Positions 1 through 10,034 are shown, numbered from the stretch's first letter. The stretch is 47,745 nt of DNA from Clostridia bacterium (GCA_019689585.1 JADGHG010000005.1:1-47745), one strand, 5' to 3'. Translations and numbers: made by a program. Notes: a model not told the origin generated them from the sequence alone.

Positions 1-12
1 GCAGCGTCAGAT

Positions 13-1191
13 GTGCATCAGAGCCAGGACCGGGGCGTGACGGGGGCCGGGCCGAAGAGGCGGCTTCGCGTCGGCCTCGTCGGCTACCCGACCCCCGGCG
101 GCAGCGGCGTCGTGGCGACGGAGCTCGCGCACGAGCTCGCGCGCTCGGGCCACGAGGTGCACCTCTTCAGCCACGACGTGCCGTTCCGGCTCAACCGCCA
201 GCCGGGCCTCGTCTATCACGCGGTCGAGCCGCCCGAGCACCCGGTGCTCCTCGCGGCGCCGTACGAGATGGCGCTCGCCGGAGAGATCGCCAAGGTCCAC
301 GAGCGGACGCCCCTCGACGTGATCCACGCCCACTTCGCCGTCCCGCACGCGACGGCCGCGCTCGTCGCCGCGCGCATGGCGAGGCCCCCGCGGCCGGCCG
401 TCGTCGTCACGCTGCACGGCTCCGACGTCACCGTGCTCGCCGACGACCCGGCCCTGCGGCGCACGCTCGCCTACGCCCTCGCCGAGGCGGACGCCGTCAC
501 CGCCGTCTCGGCCTGGCTCGCGGGGCTCGCGGCCTCGAAGTTCGCGCTCGCACGACCGGTCGCGGTCATCCCGAACTTCGTCAACCTCGACGTCTACCGA
601 CCCCAGCCCGACCCGCGCCTGCGCGCCCGCTACGCCGGGCCCGACGAGACGGTCGTCCTGCACGCCTCGAACTTCCGGCCGGTGAAGCGCGTCGTCGACG
701 TGGTGCGCGCCTTCGCCCGCCTGAGCCGCCGCGTCCCCGCGCGGCTCCTCTTCGTGGGCGAAGGGCCCGACTGTCCGGCCGCCTACCGCGAGGCGGTCGC
801 GGAGGGCGTAGCCGAGCGCGTCACCTTCCTCGGGGTCCAGCCGCAGATCGTCCCCTGGCTCGGCATCGCCGACGTGTTCCTCCTGCCCTCCGCCGAGGAG
901 GGCTTCGGCCTCTCGGCCCTCGAGGCCATGGCCTGCGGCGTCCCCGTCGTGGCGACCGACGTCGGCGGGCTGCCGGAGGTCGTCGAGCACGGGGTGTCGG
1001 GCTTCCTCCTGCGCCCGGGCGATGTCGCGGCGATGGCCGAGGCGGCGCTCCGCCTCTCGCTCGACCGGTCGCTGGCGGCGCGCGTGCGCGAGGCGGCGCT
1101 TGCGCGCGTGCGCGAGCGCTTCGACGCCCGCCTGGTCGTGCCCCGCTACGTCGAGACCTACCTCGCCGCGCGCCGGGCGCTTCACGGCTAA
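13..1191 (+). CDS. bshA: N-acetyl-alpha-D-glucosaminyl L-malate synthase BshA-like glycosyltransferase (GT4)
   Basis: 392 aa; [42 protein letters not shown] and [30 protein letters not shown] are typical of BshA/GT4. GTG start close to the window edge. Confidence 0.88.
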   Translation: MHQSQDRGVTGAGPKRRLRVGLVGYPTPGGSGVVATELAHELARSGHEVHLFSHDVPFRLNRQPGLVYHAVEPPEHPVLLAAPYEMALAGEIAKVHERTPLDVIHAHFAVPHATAALVAARMARPPRPAVVVTLHGSDVTVLADDPALRRTLAYALAEADAVTAVSAWLAGLAASKFALARPVAVIPNFVNLDVYRPQPDPRLRARYAGPDETVVLHASNFRPVKRVVDVVRAFARLSRRVPARLLFVGEGPDCPAAYREAVAEGVAERVTFLGVQPQIVPWLGIADVFLLPSAEEGFGLSALEAMACGVPVVATDVGGLPEVVEHGVSGFLLRPGDVAAMAEAALRLSLDRSLAARVREAALARVRERFDARLVVPRYVETYLAARRALHG

Positions 1192-1943
1192 GGGCTCCCT
1201 TCGCGCAGGAGCTCCGACACCGTGACGAAGCGGTACCCGCGCGCGCGGAGCTCGGGGAGCGCGATCGCGAGCGCGCCGAGCGTGGCCTCGCGCGCGTCCG
1301 GGCCGTCGTGCATCACGACGATCGCGCCCGGGAAGACGTGGTCGAGCACGTGGCGCGCCACGCCGGCCGCCGTGGCCGCGCGGGTCCAGTCGCGCGGGTC
1401 GACGGAGCCGCCGACGACCGTGTAGCCCATGGCCTGCACGCGCTTCACGAGGCCGGGCGGCGAGATGAACCCGGGGAAGCGGAAGAGGCGGGGCGAAAGG
1501 CCCGTCGCCCGGCGCACGACCTCGTCCGTGCGGGCGATCTCGGAGGCCAGCTGGGCGGCCGAGAGGCGCGAGGCCCAGGTGTGGCTGTAGGTGTGGTTCC
1601 CGATCTCGTCGCCCGCCTCGGCGATCCGCGCGAGAAGGCCCGGATACCGCTCGGCCTGGAGGCCGAGGACGAAGAACGTCGCCCGGCCGCCCACCGCCCG
1701 GAACCGGTCGACGACGGCCGCCGTCGCCGGCCCGGGCCCGTCGTCGAAGGTGAAGGCGACGAGCCTTTCGTCCGTCCGCACGAAGTGGACGACGCCGTCG
1801 GGCGCGGACGCCGGCCGGGCCGTCCCGGCGGCCGCCGGGACGGGCGCGCGGCCTTCGACGGCCACCGCGACCCCGACGACGCCGAGGGCGAGGGCGAGCG
1901 GGAGCGCAAGCGCGCGCCGCATCGAGGCGCGGCGGAACGACAC
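1188..1943 (-). CDS. polysaccharide deacetylase family protein (NodB homology domain)
   Basis: 251 aa; N-terminal TM/signal; LVAFTFDDGPGPATAAVVDRF, IGNHTYSHTWASRLS, IVVMHDGPD motifs. A start at 1922 is also possible. Confidence 0.88.
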   Translation of the reverse strand: MSFRRASMRRALALPLALALGVVGVAVAVEGRAPVPAAAGTARPASAPDGVVHFVRTDERLVAFTFDDGPGPATAAVVDRFRAVGGRATFFVLGLQAERYPGLLARIAEAGDEIGNHTYSHTWASRLSAAQLASEIARTDEVVRRATGLSPRLFRFPGFISPPGLVKRVQAMGYTVVGGSVDPRDWTRAATAAGVARHVLDHVFPGAIVVMHDGPDAREATLGALAIALPELRARGYRFVTVSELLREGSP

Positions 1944-2021
1944 CGCGAAGCCGAGCCGGCGGGCGCGCAGGGCGACGCCCCCCGGGCCGAGCGTACGCCG
2001 GCCCCGCCGGGCGGTATGACG

Positions 2022-3818
2022 TCAGCCGGGGAGCGGGTAGCCCCCGGCCTCGCGCACGTCCCGGGCCACGGCCCGCCGCAGTTCGACGACGTCGTCGTCC
2101 GGGAGGAGCGCGAGAGACTCGCCGAGGAGGCGAAAGCCGCGGGCGAGCTCCGGGCGGACGGCGCGCGCCGCCACCTCGGCCGCCGCCTTGGCCGCCCGCC
2201 GCGCGGCGGAGGCGGCGTAGGCCCCGGCGAGCGCGGCCTTGTGCGCATCCTTCGCCTTCTTCGCCCGCAGAGCCGCGCTTTCGACGGCGAAGAGCTCGAT
2301 CGCGAGGTCGGCGAGCCGCGCGAGGAGCTCCTCTTCTTCCTCGATCGCCTGGCCGTGCCGCTCGGCCGCCTGGCCGGCGAGCGCGAGGAAGAGCGAGCGG
2401 GCCCCGCGCACCCAGGCGAGCGTCCGCTCGGCGCGGCCGCCTTCCGTCCCGAGCCACCAGGCCGGGTCGGGAGCCGTCGCCTCGCGCGCCGCCGGGACGA
2501 GCTCCTTCAGCGCCTGCGCCGCCGCCTGCAGGACCGGCAGCCCCCGCATGGCGCGGCGCATGAGCGTCTGCATCACGACGAGCCGGTTGATCTCGTTCGT
2601 CCCCTCGAAGATCCGGTTGATGCGGCTGTCGCGGTAGGCGCGCTCGATGGGGAACTCGCGCATGTACCCGTAGCCGCCGTGGATCTGGAGGCCCTCGTCC
2701 ACCGCGCGGTCGAGCGCCTCCGAGCCCAGCACCTTGAGGACCGAGCACTCGAGCGCGAACTCCTCGAGCCGCCGCGCCGCCTCGCGCCCGTCGAGGCCGC
2801 CCTCGCCGGCGCCTTCCTTCATGCGCCGGGCCATGAGCCCGGCGGCGCGCAGGACGGCCGACTCCACCGCATAGGCGTCGGCCGCCATCTCGGCGAGCTT
2901 CTCCTGGATGAGGGGGAAGTCGGCGATCGGACGTCCGAACTGGCGCCGTTCGGAGGCGTAGGCCGCCGCGGCGGCGAGCACCTCCTTGAGCGAGCCCATG
3001 CAGCCGGCGCCGAGCTTGAAGCGGCCGACGTTCAGGATGTTGAAGGCGATCACGTGGCCGCGGCCGACCTCGCCCAGCACGTTCTCGACCGGCACGGGCG
3101 CGTCGTCGAGGAAGACGCTGCGCGTCGAGGAGCCCTCGATCCCCATCTTGTGGACCTCGGGGCCGGTCGTGAGCCCGCCGCGCTCCCTCTCGACGATGAA
3201 GGCCGTGAAGCGCTCCCCGTCGACCTTCGCGTACACGACGAAGACGTCGGCGAAGCCGGCGTTCGTGATCCACTGCTTCTGGCCGCGGAGGAGGTACGCC
3301 CGGCCGTCGGGCGAAAGGCGCGCCGTCGTGCGGGCCGCGAGCGCGTCCGAGCCCGAGCCGGGCTCCGTGAGGGCGTAGGCCGCCAGCCGGCGGCCGCTCG
3401 CGAGGTCGGGCAACAGGCGCTCGCGCTGCTCGTCCGTGCCGAAGTAGACGATCGGCAGGCTGCCGATGCCGGTGTGGGCGCCGACGCTCACGGCGAAGCT
3501 GCCGGCGCGCGCGTAGGCTTCGCCGAGGAGCGCCGCCGTCACGAGGTCGACGCCGAGCCCGCCGTAGCGCTCCGGCACCTCGGCCCCGAGGAGGCCGACC
3601 TCCCCCATGCGGCGGAGGAGGGCGGGCACGAGCCCTTCCTCCTTGGCCTCGATCCGTTCCGCGACCGGCAGGACCTCGCGGGCGACGAAGTCGCGCGCGA
3701 GCTCGGCCACGCTCCGCTCCGCCGGGCTCACGTCCTCCGGCGTGAAGACGTCCTCGGGGCGAGCCTGGGCGACGAGGAAGCCCCCGCCCGTCGCGACCGT
3801 CTCGACGTCGGTCGACAT
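2022..3818 (-). CDS. fadE: acyl-CoA dehydrogenase (FadE-like)
   Basis: 598 aa from ATG at 3818, inside the longer ORF 2022..5204. AYALTEPGSGSDALAARTTA, QIHGGYGYMREFPIERAYRDSRINRIFEGTNEINR. TGATG overlap with the upstream thiolase. Confidence 0.9.
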   Translation of the reverse strand: MSTDVETVATGGGFLVAQARPEDVFTPEDVSPAERSVAELARDFVAREVLPVAERIEAKEEGLVPALLRRMGEVGLLGAEVPERYGGLGVDLVTAALLGEAYARAGSFAVSVGAHTGIGSLPIVYFGTDEQRERLLPDLASGRRLAAYALTEPGSGSDALAARTTARLSPDGRAYLLRGQKQWITNAGFADVFVVYAKVDGERFTAFIVERERGGLTTGPEVHKMGIEGSSTRSVFLDDAPVPVENVLGEVGRGHVIAFNILNVGRFKLGAGCMGSLKEVLAAAAAYASERRQFGRPIADFPLIQEKLAEMAADAYAVESAVLRAAGLMARRMKEGAGEGGLDGREAARRLEEFALECSVLKVLGSEALDRAVDEGLQIHGGYGYMREFPIERAYRDSRINRIFEGTNEINRLVVMQTLMRRAMRGLPVLQAAAQALKELVPAAREATAPDPAWWLGTEGGRAERTLAWVRGARSLFLALAGQAAERHGQAIEEEEELLARLADLAIELFAVESAALRAKKAKDAHKAALAGAYAASAARRAAKAAAEVAARAVRPELARGFRLLGESLALLPDDDVVELRRAVARDVREAGGYPLPG

Positions 3819-5086
3819 CAGGATCCCAGCCTCTCGAAGACGGCCGCCGCGCCCATGCCGCCGCCCACGCACATCGTGACGAGGCCGAAGCGGCCGCCCC
3901 GCCGCTCGAGCTCGTGCATGAGGGTCACCGTCTGGCGCGCGCCCGTCGACCCGAGCGGGTGGCCCAGCGCGATCGCGCCCCCGTTCGGGTTGACCTTCGC
4001 CGGGTCGAGCCCGAGGGCGCGCATGACGGCGAGGGTCTGCGAGGCGAAGGCCTCGTTCAGCTCGACGACGTCCACGTCGTCGAGCCCGAGGCCGGCTCTC
4101 TCGAGGGCCCGCGGCACGGCCCGCACCGGCCCGATGCCCATCACCTCGGGATCGACGCCGGCCACGGCGAACGAGCGCAGGGCGAGCCGGCCGCGGAGGC
4201 CGTGGGCCTCGGCGTACCGGCGCGAGACGACGACGAGCGCGGCGGCCCCGTCGCTCGTCGGCGAGGAGTTGCCGGCCGTCACGCTCCCGCCTTCGCGGAA
4301 GGCCGGCCGCAGGCGGGCGAGCGCCTCGAGGGAGGTATCCTCCCGGATGCACTCGTCCTCGTCGACCGTCGCGGTCGCCCGGCCCGCGGCCTCGCCCTCC
4401 GGGGCGGGGGCGAGCCCCGACCCGGCGCCGAGGGCGGCCGCCAGCCCGAGGCGGAGCCCCGCCGGCGGGGCGGCGGCCAGGCTGGCGAGCGGCACCTCGA
4501 CGGGCGCGATCTCCTCGCCGAAGCGGCCCTCGGCCCGCGCGCGCGCCGCCCGGCGGTGGCTCTCGAGCGCGAAGGCGTCCTGGTCCTCGCGCGAGACGCC
4601 GTAGCGGCGCGCGACCTCCTCCGCCGTCTGGCCCATCGAGATGTAGACCTCGGGCCAGGACTCGACGAGGTCCGGCAGCGGCGAGGGCGTGAAGCCCGGC
4701 ATGGGCACGCGGCTCATGCTCTCGACGCCGCCGGCGACGACGACGTCGGCCGCGCCCGCGGCCACCGTCCACGCCGCCACGGCCACCGCCTCGAGCCCGG
4801 AGGCGCAGAAGCGGTTCACCGTCTGGCCGGCGGTCGCGCTGGGAAGCCCGGCCCGGAGCGCCGCCAGCCGCCCGATGTTCAGCCCTTGCTCGCCTTCGGG
4901 GATGGCGCAGCCCAAGACGACGTCCTCGACGTCGGCCGCCGGCACGCCCGAGCGCGCGAGCGCCGCGCGGATCGCGACGGCGGCCAGCTCGACCGGCGGG
5001 ACCGCCCGCAGCCGCCCGCGCCCGCCGCGGCCGATCGGCGTGCGCGCCCCTCCCACGATGAGAGCCTCGTCCATCGACGTCCCCAC
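3818..5086 (-). CDS. fadA: acetyl-CoA C-acyltransferase (thiolase)
   Basis: 422 aa; VNRFCASGLEAVA, NPNGGAIALGHPLGSTGARQ, CVGGGMGAAAVFE thiolase motifs. Confidence 0.92.
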   Translation of the reverse strand: MGTSMDEALIVGGARTPIGRGGRGRLRAVPPVELAAVAIRAALARSGVPAADVEDVVLGCAIPEGEQGLNIGRLAALRAGLPSATAGQTVNRFCASGLEAVAVAAWTVAAGAADVVVAGGVESMSRVPMPGFTPSPLPDLVESWPEVYISMGQTAEEVARRYGVSREDQDAFALESHRRAARARAEGRFGEEIAPVEVPLASLAAAPPAGLRLGLAAALGAGSGLAPAPEGEAAGRATATVDEDECIREDTSLEALARLRPAFREGGSVTAGNSSPTSDGAAALVVVSRRYAEAHGLRGRLALRSFAVAGVDPEVMGIGPVRAVPRALERAGLGLDDVDVVELNEAFASQTLAVMRALGLDPAKVNPNGGAIALGHPLGSTGARQTVTLMHELERRGGRFGLVTMCVGGGMGAAAVFERLGS

Positions 5087-5127
5087 CTTCCCAGGGCGCC
5101 CGGCGCCCGTCCCCGGCCCCGGGCGGC

Positions 5128-7548
5128 TCAGTTCCGGAGCGGCCGGCCCGTCTCGAGCATGTGGGCCATGCGCGCCTGCGTCTCGGGCCGAGCGAGGAGC
5201 TCACAGAACGCCTCGCGCTCGAGCTCGAGGAGCTCCTCCTCGGCGACGAGCGCCCCGGCCGGCCGGTCGCCGCCCGTGAGCACGCGGGCGAGCGCCCGGG
5301 CTACGGTGCGGTCGTGGTCGGTGATGCGGCCGGCCCGCCACATCTCGTCGATCGCGAGCGCAAGCCGCGCCCGGCCCTCGCGGCCGGCGACCGGGACGGG
5401 GGCCGGGAGGTACGGCTCGTAGCCCGCCTCGTCCATCCGCACGACCCGGTCCTTGGCGTCCCGCAGAAGGCGCTCGCGGCTCCGGCTCACGCCGTCCTGG
5501 GGGCGCAGGAAGCCGAGGGCGGCCGACTCGCGGGCCGAGCCGCCGACCTTCGCGAGCGCGATCGTCTCGAACGTCCAGTCGACGAGCGGGAAGAGGTCGA
5601 GCCGCGCCGCGCGCGGGACGCTCGCGAGGGCGCGCAGCCAGAGCTCCTTCGTCCCGCCCCCGCCCGGGATGAGGCCGACGCCCGTCTCGACGAGCCCGAT
5701 GTACGACTCGGCCGCCGCCTGCACGGCCGGCGCGTGGAGGACGAGCTCCGCGCCCCCGCCGAGCGCGAGACCGTGGACGGCCACGACGAGGGGCTTCGGG
5801 AAGCGCTTCATGCGCTGGGTCGCCGCCTGGAAGCCGGCGACCGCCTTCGTCACCTCATCCCAGGCGCCCTGGCGCGCGGCCATGAGCATCATGAGGAGGT
5901 TGGCGCCGACGCAGAAGTTCTCGCCGGCGCCTGAGACGACGAGGCCGCGGTACGAGGCCTCGACCTCGTCCATCGCCCGCAGGAGGGCGTCGGCCGACCC
6001 CGGCCCGAGCGCGTCCTTCTCGCCGTGGAGGAGGAGGAGGGCGACCCCGTCGCCGATCTCGGCGAAGGTGGCGTCGGGCGTCGACCAGCGGCCCCTCGTG
6101 CGGCGGAGGCGGGCGGGCCGCGCGAGGTCGTCCTCGTCCGTCGAGCCCACCGCAAGCGGGACGACGGTCGTCCGGCCGCCTTCGGCCACGACCCTGCCCC
6201 GCACCGTCGCCGCGCCCTCCGAAAGCCGCCCCTCGACCCACTCGGGGAGCGCGATCCCGTCCGCCTTCATGCGCTCCGCCGTCTCGCGGAAGCCGAGCTC
6301 GTCCCAGGCCTCGAAGGGGCCGAGGGCCCAGCCGAAGCCGCCCCGCATGGCGCGGTCGACGGCGTCGGTGTCGTCGGCGATCTCGGGGAGGATGCGCGCC
6401 GCGTAGGCGAAGAGCCGCGCCGTCACGGCCCAGGCGAAGGCGGCCGCGCGATCGTCGCCCGAAAGGAGCACGCGGAGGCGCCGGGCCGGGTCGGGCTCGC
6501 GCAGGGCGCGGCCGACCGACTCGAAGCGCGGGCGCGTGCGCGGCCGGTATTCCAGGGTGGCGAGGTCGAGCGTCTCGACGACCTCGCCTCCGGCGTCGCG
6601 CCGGCGGCGGTAGAAGCCGGCCCCGGCCTTCTGGCCGGTCCAGCCCCGCGCCAGCATCGCTTGGACGGGCGCGGGCAGCCGGAAGAGGTCCCGCTCCTCC
6701 GGGTCCGCGACCCGCTCCCTCAGGTTCTCCGCGACGTGCGCGTACGTGTCGAGGCCGACGACGTCGAGCGTGCGGAAGGTGGCGCTGCGCGGCCGGCCCA
6801 TGGCGGGCCCGGTGACGGCGTCGACCTCGTCGACCGAGAGCCCCATCCGCTCCATCTCGGCGAGGGCGACCTGGAGGCCGTACGTGCCGACGCGGTTGGC
6901 GATGAAGTTCGGCGTGTCCTTGGCGAGGACGACGTCCTTGCCGAGCCGGAGCGCGAGCACGCGCCGCACCCACTCGACTGCCGCGGCGGAGGTGCGCGGC
7001 CCGGGGACGACCTCGACGAGCGGCAGGTAGCGCGGCGGGTTGAAGAAATGCGTGCCGAGGAAGCGCCGCGCCAGCCCGTCGCCGAAGCCGGCCGAGATCT
7101 CGCGGATCGGGAGCCCCGAGGTGTTCGTCGAGGCGACGGCCGTCGGCGGAAGGAGCGGTTCGACCCGCGCCCACAGCGCCCGCTTGGCCTCGAGGTCCTC
7201 CACGATCGCCTCGATCACCCAGTCGGCCTCGCGCACGCGATCGAGGTCGTCCTCGAGGTTGCCCGGCCGGATGCGCGAAGCCAGCTCGGGCCCGAAGAGC
7301 GGGGACGGCTTCAGCTCGAGGAGACGCTTCACCGCCCCGCGCGCCAGGCGGTCGCGCACCTCGCGGTCGCCGAGCCCGAGCCCTCGCGCCGTCTCTTCCG
7401 GCGACGGCGCGCGCGGCACGATGTCGAGCAGGTCGGTCGGCACGCCGACGTTCGCGAGGTGGGCCGCGATCTGCGCGCCCATCACCCCTGCCCCCAGGAC
7501 GACGGCCCGCCTGAGCGGGGGGCCGAACCGGCCGTCTTGGGACGTCAT
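5128..7548 (-). CDS. fadN: 3-hydroxyacyl-CoA dehydrogenase/enoyl-CoA hydratase (FadN/FadB-like)
   Basis: 806 aa from ATG 7548 (MTSQDGRFGPPLRRAVVLGAGVMGAQIAAHLANVG); NTSGLPI; crotonase part VVAVHGLALGGGAELVLHAPAVQAAAESYIGLVETGVGLIPGGGGT. Confidence 0.9.
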   Translation of the reverse strand: MTSQDGRFGPPLRRAVVLGAGVMGAQIAAHLANVGVPTDLLDIVPRAPSPEETARGLGLGDREVRDRLARGAVKRLLELKPSPLFGPELASRIRPGNLEDDLDRVREADWVIEAIVEDLEAKRALWARVEPLLPPTAVASTNTSGLPIREISAGFGDGLARRFLGTHFFNPPRYLPLVEVVPGPRTSAAAVEWVRRVLALRLGKDVVLAKDTPNFIANRVGTYGLQVALAEMERMGLSVDEVDAVTGPAMGRPRSATFRTLDVVGLDTYAHVAENLRERVADPEERDLFRLPAPVQAMLARGWTGQKAGAGFYRRRRDAGGEVVETLDLATLEYRPRTRPRFESVGRALREPDPARRLRVLLSGDDRAAAFAWAVTARLFAYAARILPEIADDTDAVDRAMRGGFGWALGPFEAWDELGFRETAERMKADGIALPEWVEGRLSEGAATVRGRVVAEGGRTTVVPLAVGSTDEDDLARPARLRRTRGRWSTPDATFAEIGDGVALLLLHGEKDALGPGSADALLRAMDEVEASYRGLVVSGAGENFCVGANLLMMLMAARQGAWDEVTKAVAGFQAATQRMKRFPKPLVVAVHGLALGGGAELVLHAPAVQAAAESYIGLVETGVGLIPGGGGTKELWLRALASVPRAARLDLFPLVDWTFETIALAKVGGSARESAALGFLRPQDGVSRSRERLLRDAKDRVVRMDEAGYEPYLPAPVPVAGREGRARLALAIDEMWRAGRITDHDRTVARALARVLTGGDRPAGALVAEEELLELEREAFCELLARPETQARMAHMLETGRPLRN

Positions 7549-8183
7549 CCGCCTCTCCCCTCCCGAGCGGCGGCGCGGCTTCCGCCCGGCCCGGCGAGAC
7601 CGTGCAGGAGAAGGCCCGTCAAGCCCGGCGCGAGGCCCGCCAGGTCGTACTTGCGCCCCGACATCACCCAGGCCGTCACGCACTGGTCGAGCGTGCCGAA
7701 GACCATCTTCTTCGCGAGCCGTACGTCGAGGTCGCGGGCGAACGAGCCGTCCCGGGCCCCGCGCGCGAGGACGTCCGCGATCCGGTCGAGGTAGGGCGAC
7801 AGCACGGCCTGGATGCCGCGGCGGATGTCGGGGTCGGCCTGGCGCAGCTCGATCTGCGTCACGACGGCCATGTGCGGCCGCTCTGCGAGCGCCGCCAGGT
7901 GGGTGCGCACGAGCCCGGCCAGGGCTTGGGCCGCCGTCTCCGCCTGGGCGAGGGTGCCGTCGAGCTCGGCGAGGAAGGCCTGGAACCGCTCGCGGAAGAG
8001 CGAGACGAGGAGGTCGTTCTTGCTCTCGAAGTAGAGGTACACCGTCCCGCCCGCCACGCCCGCCTCGCGGGCGATGCGGGAGACCTGCGCCCGCGCGAAA
8101 CCGCTTTCGGCGATCACGCGCTCGGCCGCCTCGAGGATCGCCTGGTAGCGCTCCGCCGACGCTGTCGCCGCCTTCGCCGTCAC
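7545..8183 (-). CDS. fadR: TetR family regulator, FadR-like (fatty acid degradation)
   Basis: 212 aa from GTG 8183 (VTAKAATASAERYQAILEAAERVIAESGFARAQVSRIAREAGVAGGTVYLYFESKNDLLVSLF); position between lcfA-like and fadN-like genes; FadR-type operator upstream of the operon. Confidence 0.85.
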   Translation of the reverse strand: MTAKAATASAERYQAILEAAERVIAESGFARAQVSRIAREAGVAGGTVYLYFESKNDLLVSLFRERFQAFLAELDGTLAQAETAAQALAGLVRTHLAALAERPHMAVVTQIELRQADPDIRRGIQAVLSPYLDRIADVLARGARDGSFARDLDVRLAKKMVFGTLDQCVTAWVMSGRKYDLAGLAPGLTGLLLHGLAGPGGSRAAAREGRGG

Positions 8184-9907
8184 CCGTCGCCTCCCGTCCC
8201 CGCGAGCTCGCGCCGGAGGATCTTGCCGACCGCGCTCTTCGGGAGCTCGTCTCGGAACTCGACGATGCGCGGCACCTTGTAGGCGGCGAGCTCGCGCCGG
8301 CAGTGGGCGAGGACCTGGGCCTCGTCGAGCCGGGCGCCCGCCTTCCGCTTGATGACGGCCTTGACCGTCTCGCCGCGGTAGGGGTCGGGCACGCCCACGA
8401 CGGCCGCCTCCTCCACCTCCGGCAGCGCGTAGAGGACCTCCTCGACCTCGCGCGGGTAGATGTTGTAGCCGCCGGCGATGATGACGTCCTTCAGGCGGTC
8501 GACGATGCGGAAGTAGCCGTCCTCGTCGTACGCCGCCAAATCGCCCGTGCGGAGCCAGCCGTGGACGAGGACGGCGGCCGTCTCCTCGGGCCGGTTCCAG
8601 TAGCCGCGCATCACCTGGGGGCCGCGCACCCAGAGTTCGCCCACCTCGCCCGGCCCGAGGACCCGTACGCCCTCGGGCAGGCCGAGCTCGCCCTCGGGCG
8701 GCGCGCCCGGCTCGGGGATCGTCGCCGGATCGACGACGACCGCGTCGGTGTCGGGCCAGGGCAGCCCGACGGTGCCCTCGCGCCGTTCGCCCCAGATGGG
8801 GTTGGCGTGAGTGACGGGCGACGCCTCGGTGAGCCCGTAGCCTTCGACCAGCCGGCCGCCGGTGAGCCGCTCGAACTCGCGTTGCACCTCGAGAGGGAGC
8901 GGCGCCGAGCCGCTGATGCAGGCCTCCACGCTCTTCAGGTCGCGCCGTGCGATGCCGGGCAGCCGGTTGACGCCGACGTACATCGTCGGCGTGCCGGGGA
9001 AGATCGTCACCCGGTGGCGCTCGATGGCGCGGACGGCGTCCTCGGGCGTCGGGCGGGCGAGGAGCACGAGGGTCGCCTGGCGGCTCACCCCGTAGTGCAG
9101 CACCGTGGTGAGCCCGTAGACGTGGAAGAAGGGCAGGGCGGCGAGGACGACGTCGCGCCCCGGCGGCCTCTCGCCCATCCAGGCCTGGGTCTGGACGACG
9201 TTCGCCACGAGGTTTCCGTGGGTCAGCATCGCGCCCTTCGCCGTCCCGGTCGTGCCGCCTGTGTACTGCAAGAGCGCGAGGTCGTCGGGCGCGGCGCCCA
9301 GGCCGGGCAGGTCGTCGTCCCCGCGCGGGCCGCCCGCGCCGCGGCGGAGGAAGTCGTCGTAGCGGACGGTGTCGCCCCCGAAGGCGATCCGCGGCGACTT
9401 CTGCCGGAGCGGGTAGAGCTGGCGCAGCGGGAACGGGAGCCTCTCGCGCAGCGAGGCGCACACGACGAGCGAGAGCGGGAGCTCCGAGCGCACCGAGGCC
9501 AGGCGGGGCTGGACGAGGTCGAGGCACACGGCGGCCCGGGCGCCGCTGTCGGCGAGCTGATGGGCGAGCTCGCGCGGGGTGTAGAGCGGGTTGACCCAGA
9601 CGACGACGGCGCCCGCGAGAAGCGTCCCGTAATGGGCCGAGACGGCCTGAGGGCAGTTCGGCAGGATGAGCGCCACGCGATCGCCCGGCCGGATGCCGCT
9701 CCGCGCGAGCGCACGGGCGAAGCGCACGGCCTCCTCCCACGTCTCGGCGTACGTGCGGCGCGCGCCGAAGAAGATCGTGGCCGTCTTCGCGGGCGCGCTC
9801 CGGGCCGCGTCCCGCAGGAAGGCCGGCACGGGCGCGCGCGGGTACTCGAGGCGGCTCGGCACCCCGGGCGGGTAGTGGGCGAGCCAAGGCCGGGCGGAGG
9901 CGTCCAT
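8180..9907 (-). CDS. lcfA: long-chain fatty-acid--CoA ligase
   Basis: 575 aa; LLQYTGGTTGTAKGAMLTHGNLVAN, GYGLTEASPV, YRGETVKAVI, KSAVGKILRREL. Confidence 0.92.
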   Translation of the reverse strand: MDASARPWLAHYPPGVPSRLEYPRAPVPAFLRDAARSAPAKTATIFFGARRTYAETWEEAVRFARALARSGIRPGDRVALILPNCPQAVSAHYGTLLAGAVVVWVNPLYTPRELAHQLADSGARAAVCLDLVQPRLASVRSELPLSLVVCASLRERLPFPLRQLYPLRQKSPRIAFGGDTVRYDDFLRRGAGGPRGDDDLPGLGAAPDDLALLQYTGGTTGTAKGAMLTHGNLVANVVQTQAWMGERPPGRDVVLAALPFFHVYGLTTVLHYGVSRQATLVLLARPTPEDAVRAIERHRVTIFPGTPTMYVGVNRLPGIARRDLKSVEACISGSAPLPLEVQREFERLTGGRLVEGYGLTEASPVTHANPIWGERREGTVGLPWPDTDAVVVDPATIPEPGAPPEGELGLPEGVRVLGPGEVGELWVRGPQVMRGYWNRPEETAAVLVHGWLRTGDLAAYDEDGYFRIVDRLKDVIIAGGYNIYPREVEEVLYALPEVEEAAVVGVPDPYRGETVKAVIKRKAGARLDEAQVLAHCRRELAAYKVPRIVEFRDELPKSAVGKILRRELAGTGGDG

Positions 9908-9916
9908 CTCGATCCG

Positions 9917-9946
9917 ACTCTAGTGAATGAACGTTCATTCAGTCAA
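9917..9946 (-). promoter_or_regulatory. fad operon promoter: -35 TTGACT (9941-9946), 18-nt spacer, -10 TAGAGT (9917-9922)
   Basis: Minus-strand sequence TTGACT-GAATGAACGTTCATTCAC-TAGAGT, ending 9 nt before the ATG of the ligase at 9907. Confidence 0.65.
9924..9941. promoter_or_regulatory. FadR-type operator, perfect 18-bp palindrome TGAATGAACGTTCATTCA
   Basis: Exact self-reverse-complement. Both half-sites match the Bacillus FadR pattern TGAATGA-N4-TCATTCA. Lies in the -35/-10 spacer of the fad promoter. Confidence 0.85.
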
Positions 9947-10034
9947 GCGTCGGGCGGCGGCGCGCCTCGCCGGCGGGCCCCGATCCGGCGATAATGGCGC
10001 CTGGGGGGCGTCCAGGGCGGCTACGGCGCTCGCC

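Noticed and set aside
7-3273. 1088-aa minus ORF 7..3273 and similar long frames (1308..4604, 7040..9994, 27085..29085, 17747..19714)
   Set aside because: Typical GC-rich antisense or off-frame ORFs, compositionally biased with no domain motifs, overlapping well-supported genes.
2022-5204. Single 1060-aa protein 2022..5204 (-)
   Set aside because: The N-terminal half is an off-frame reading of the thiolase region. The true acyl-CoA dehydrogenase starts at 3818.
9927-10034. Threonine dehydratase starting at ATG 9927
   Set aside because: That ATG lies inside the FadR-type palindrome, and the added 36 aa look unlike the family N-terminus. GTG 10035 gives a normal length.
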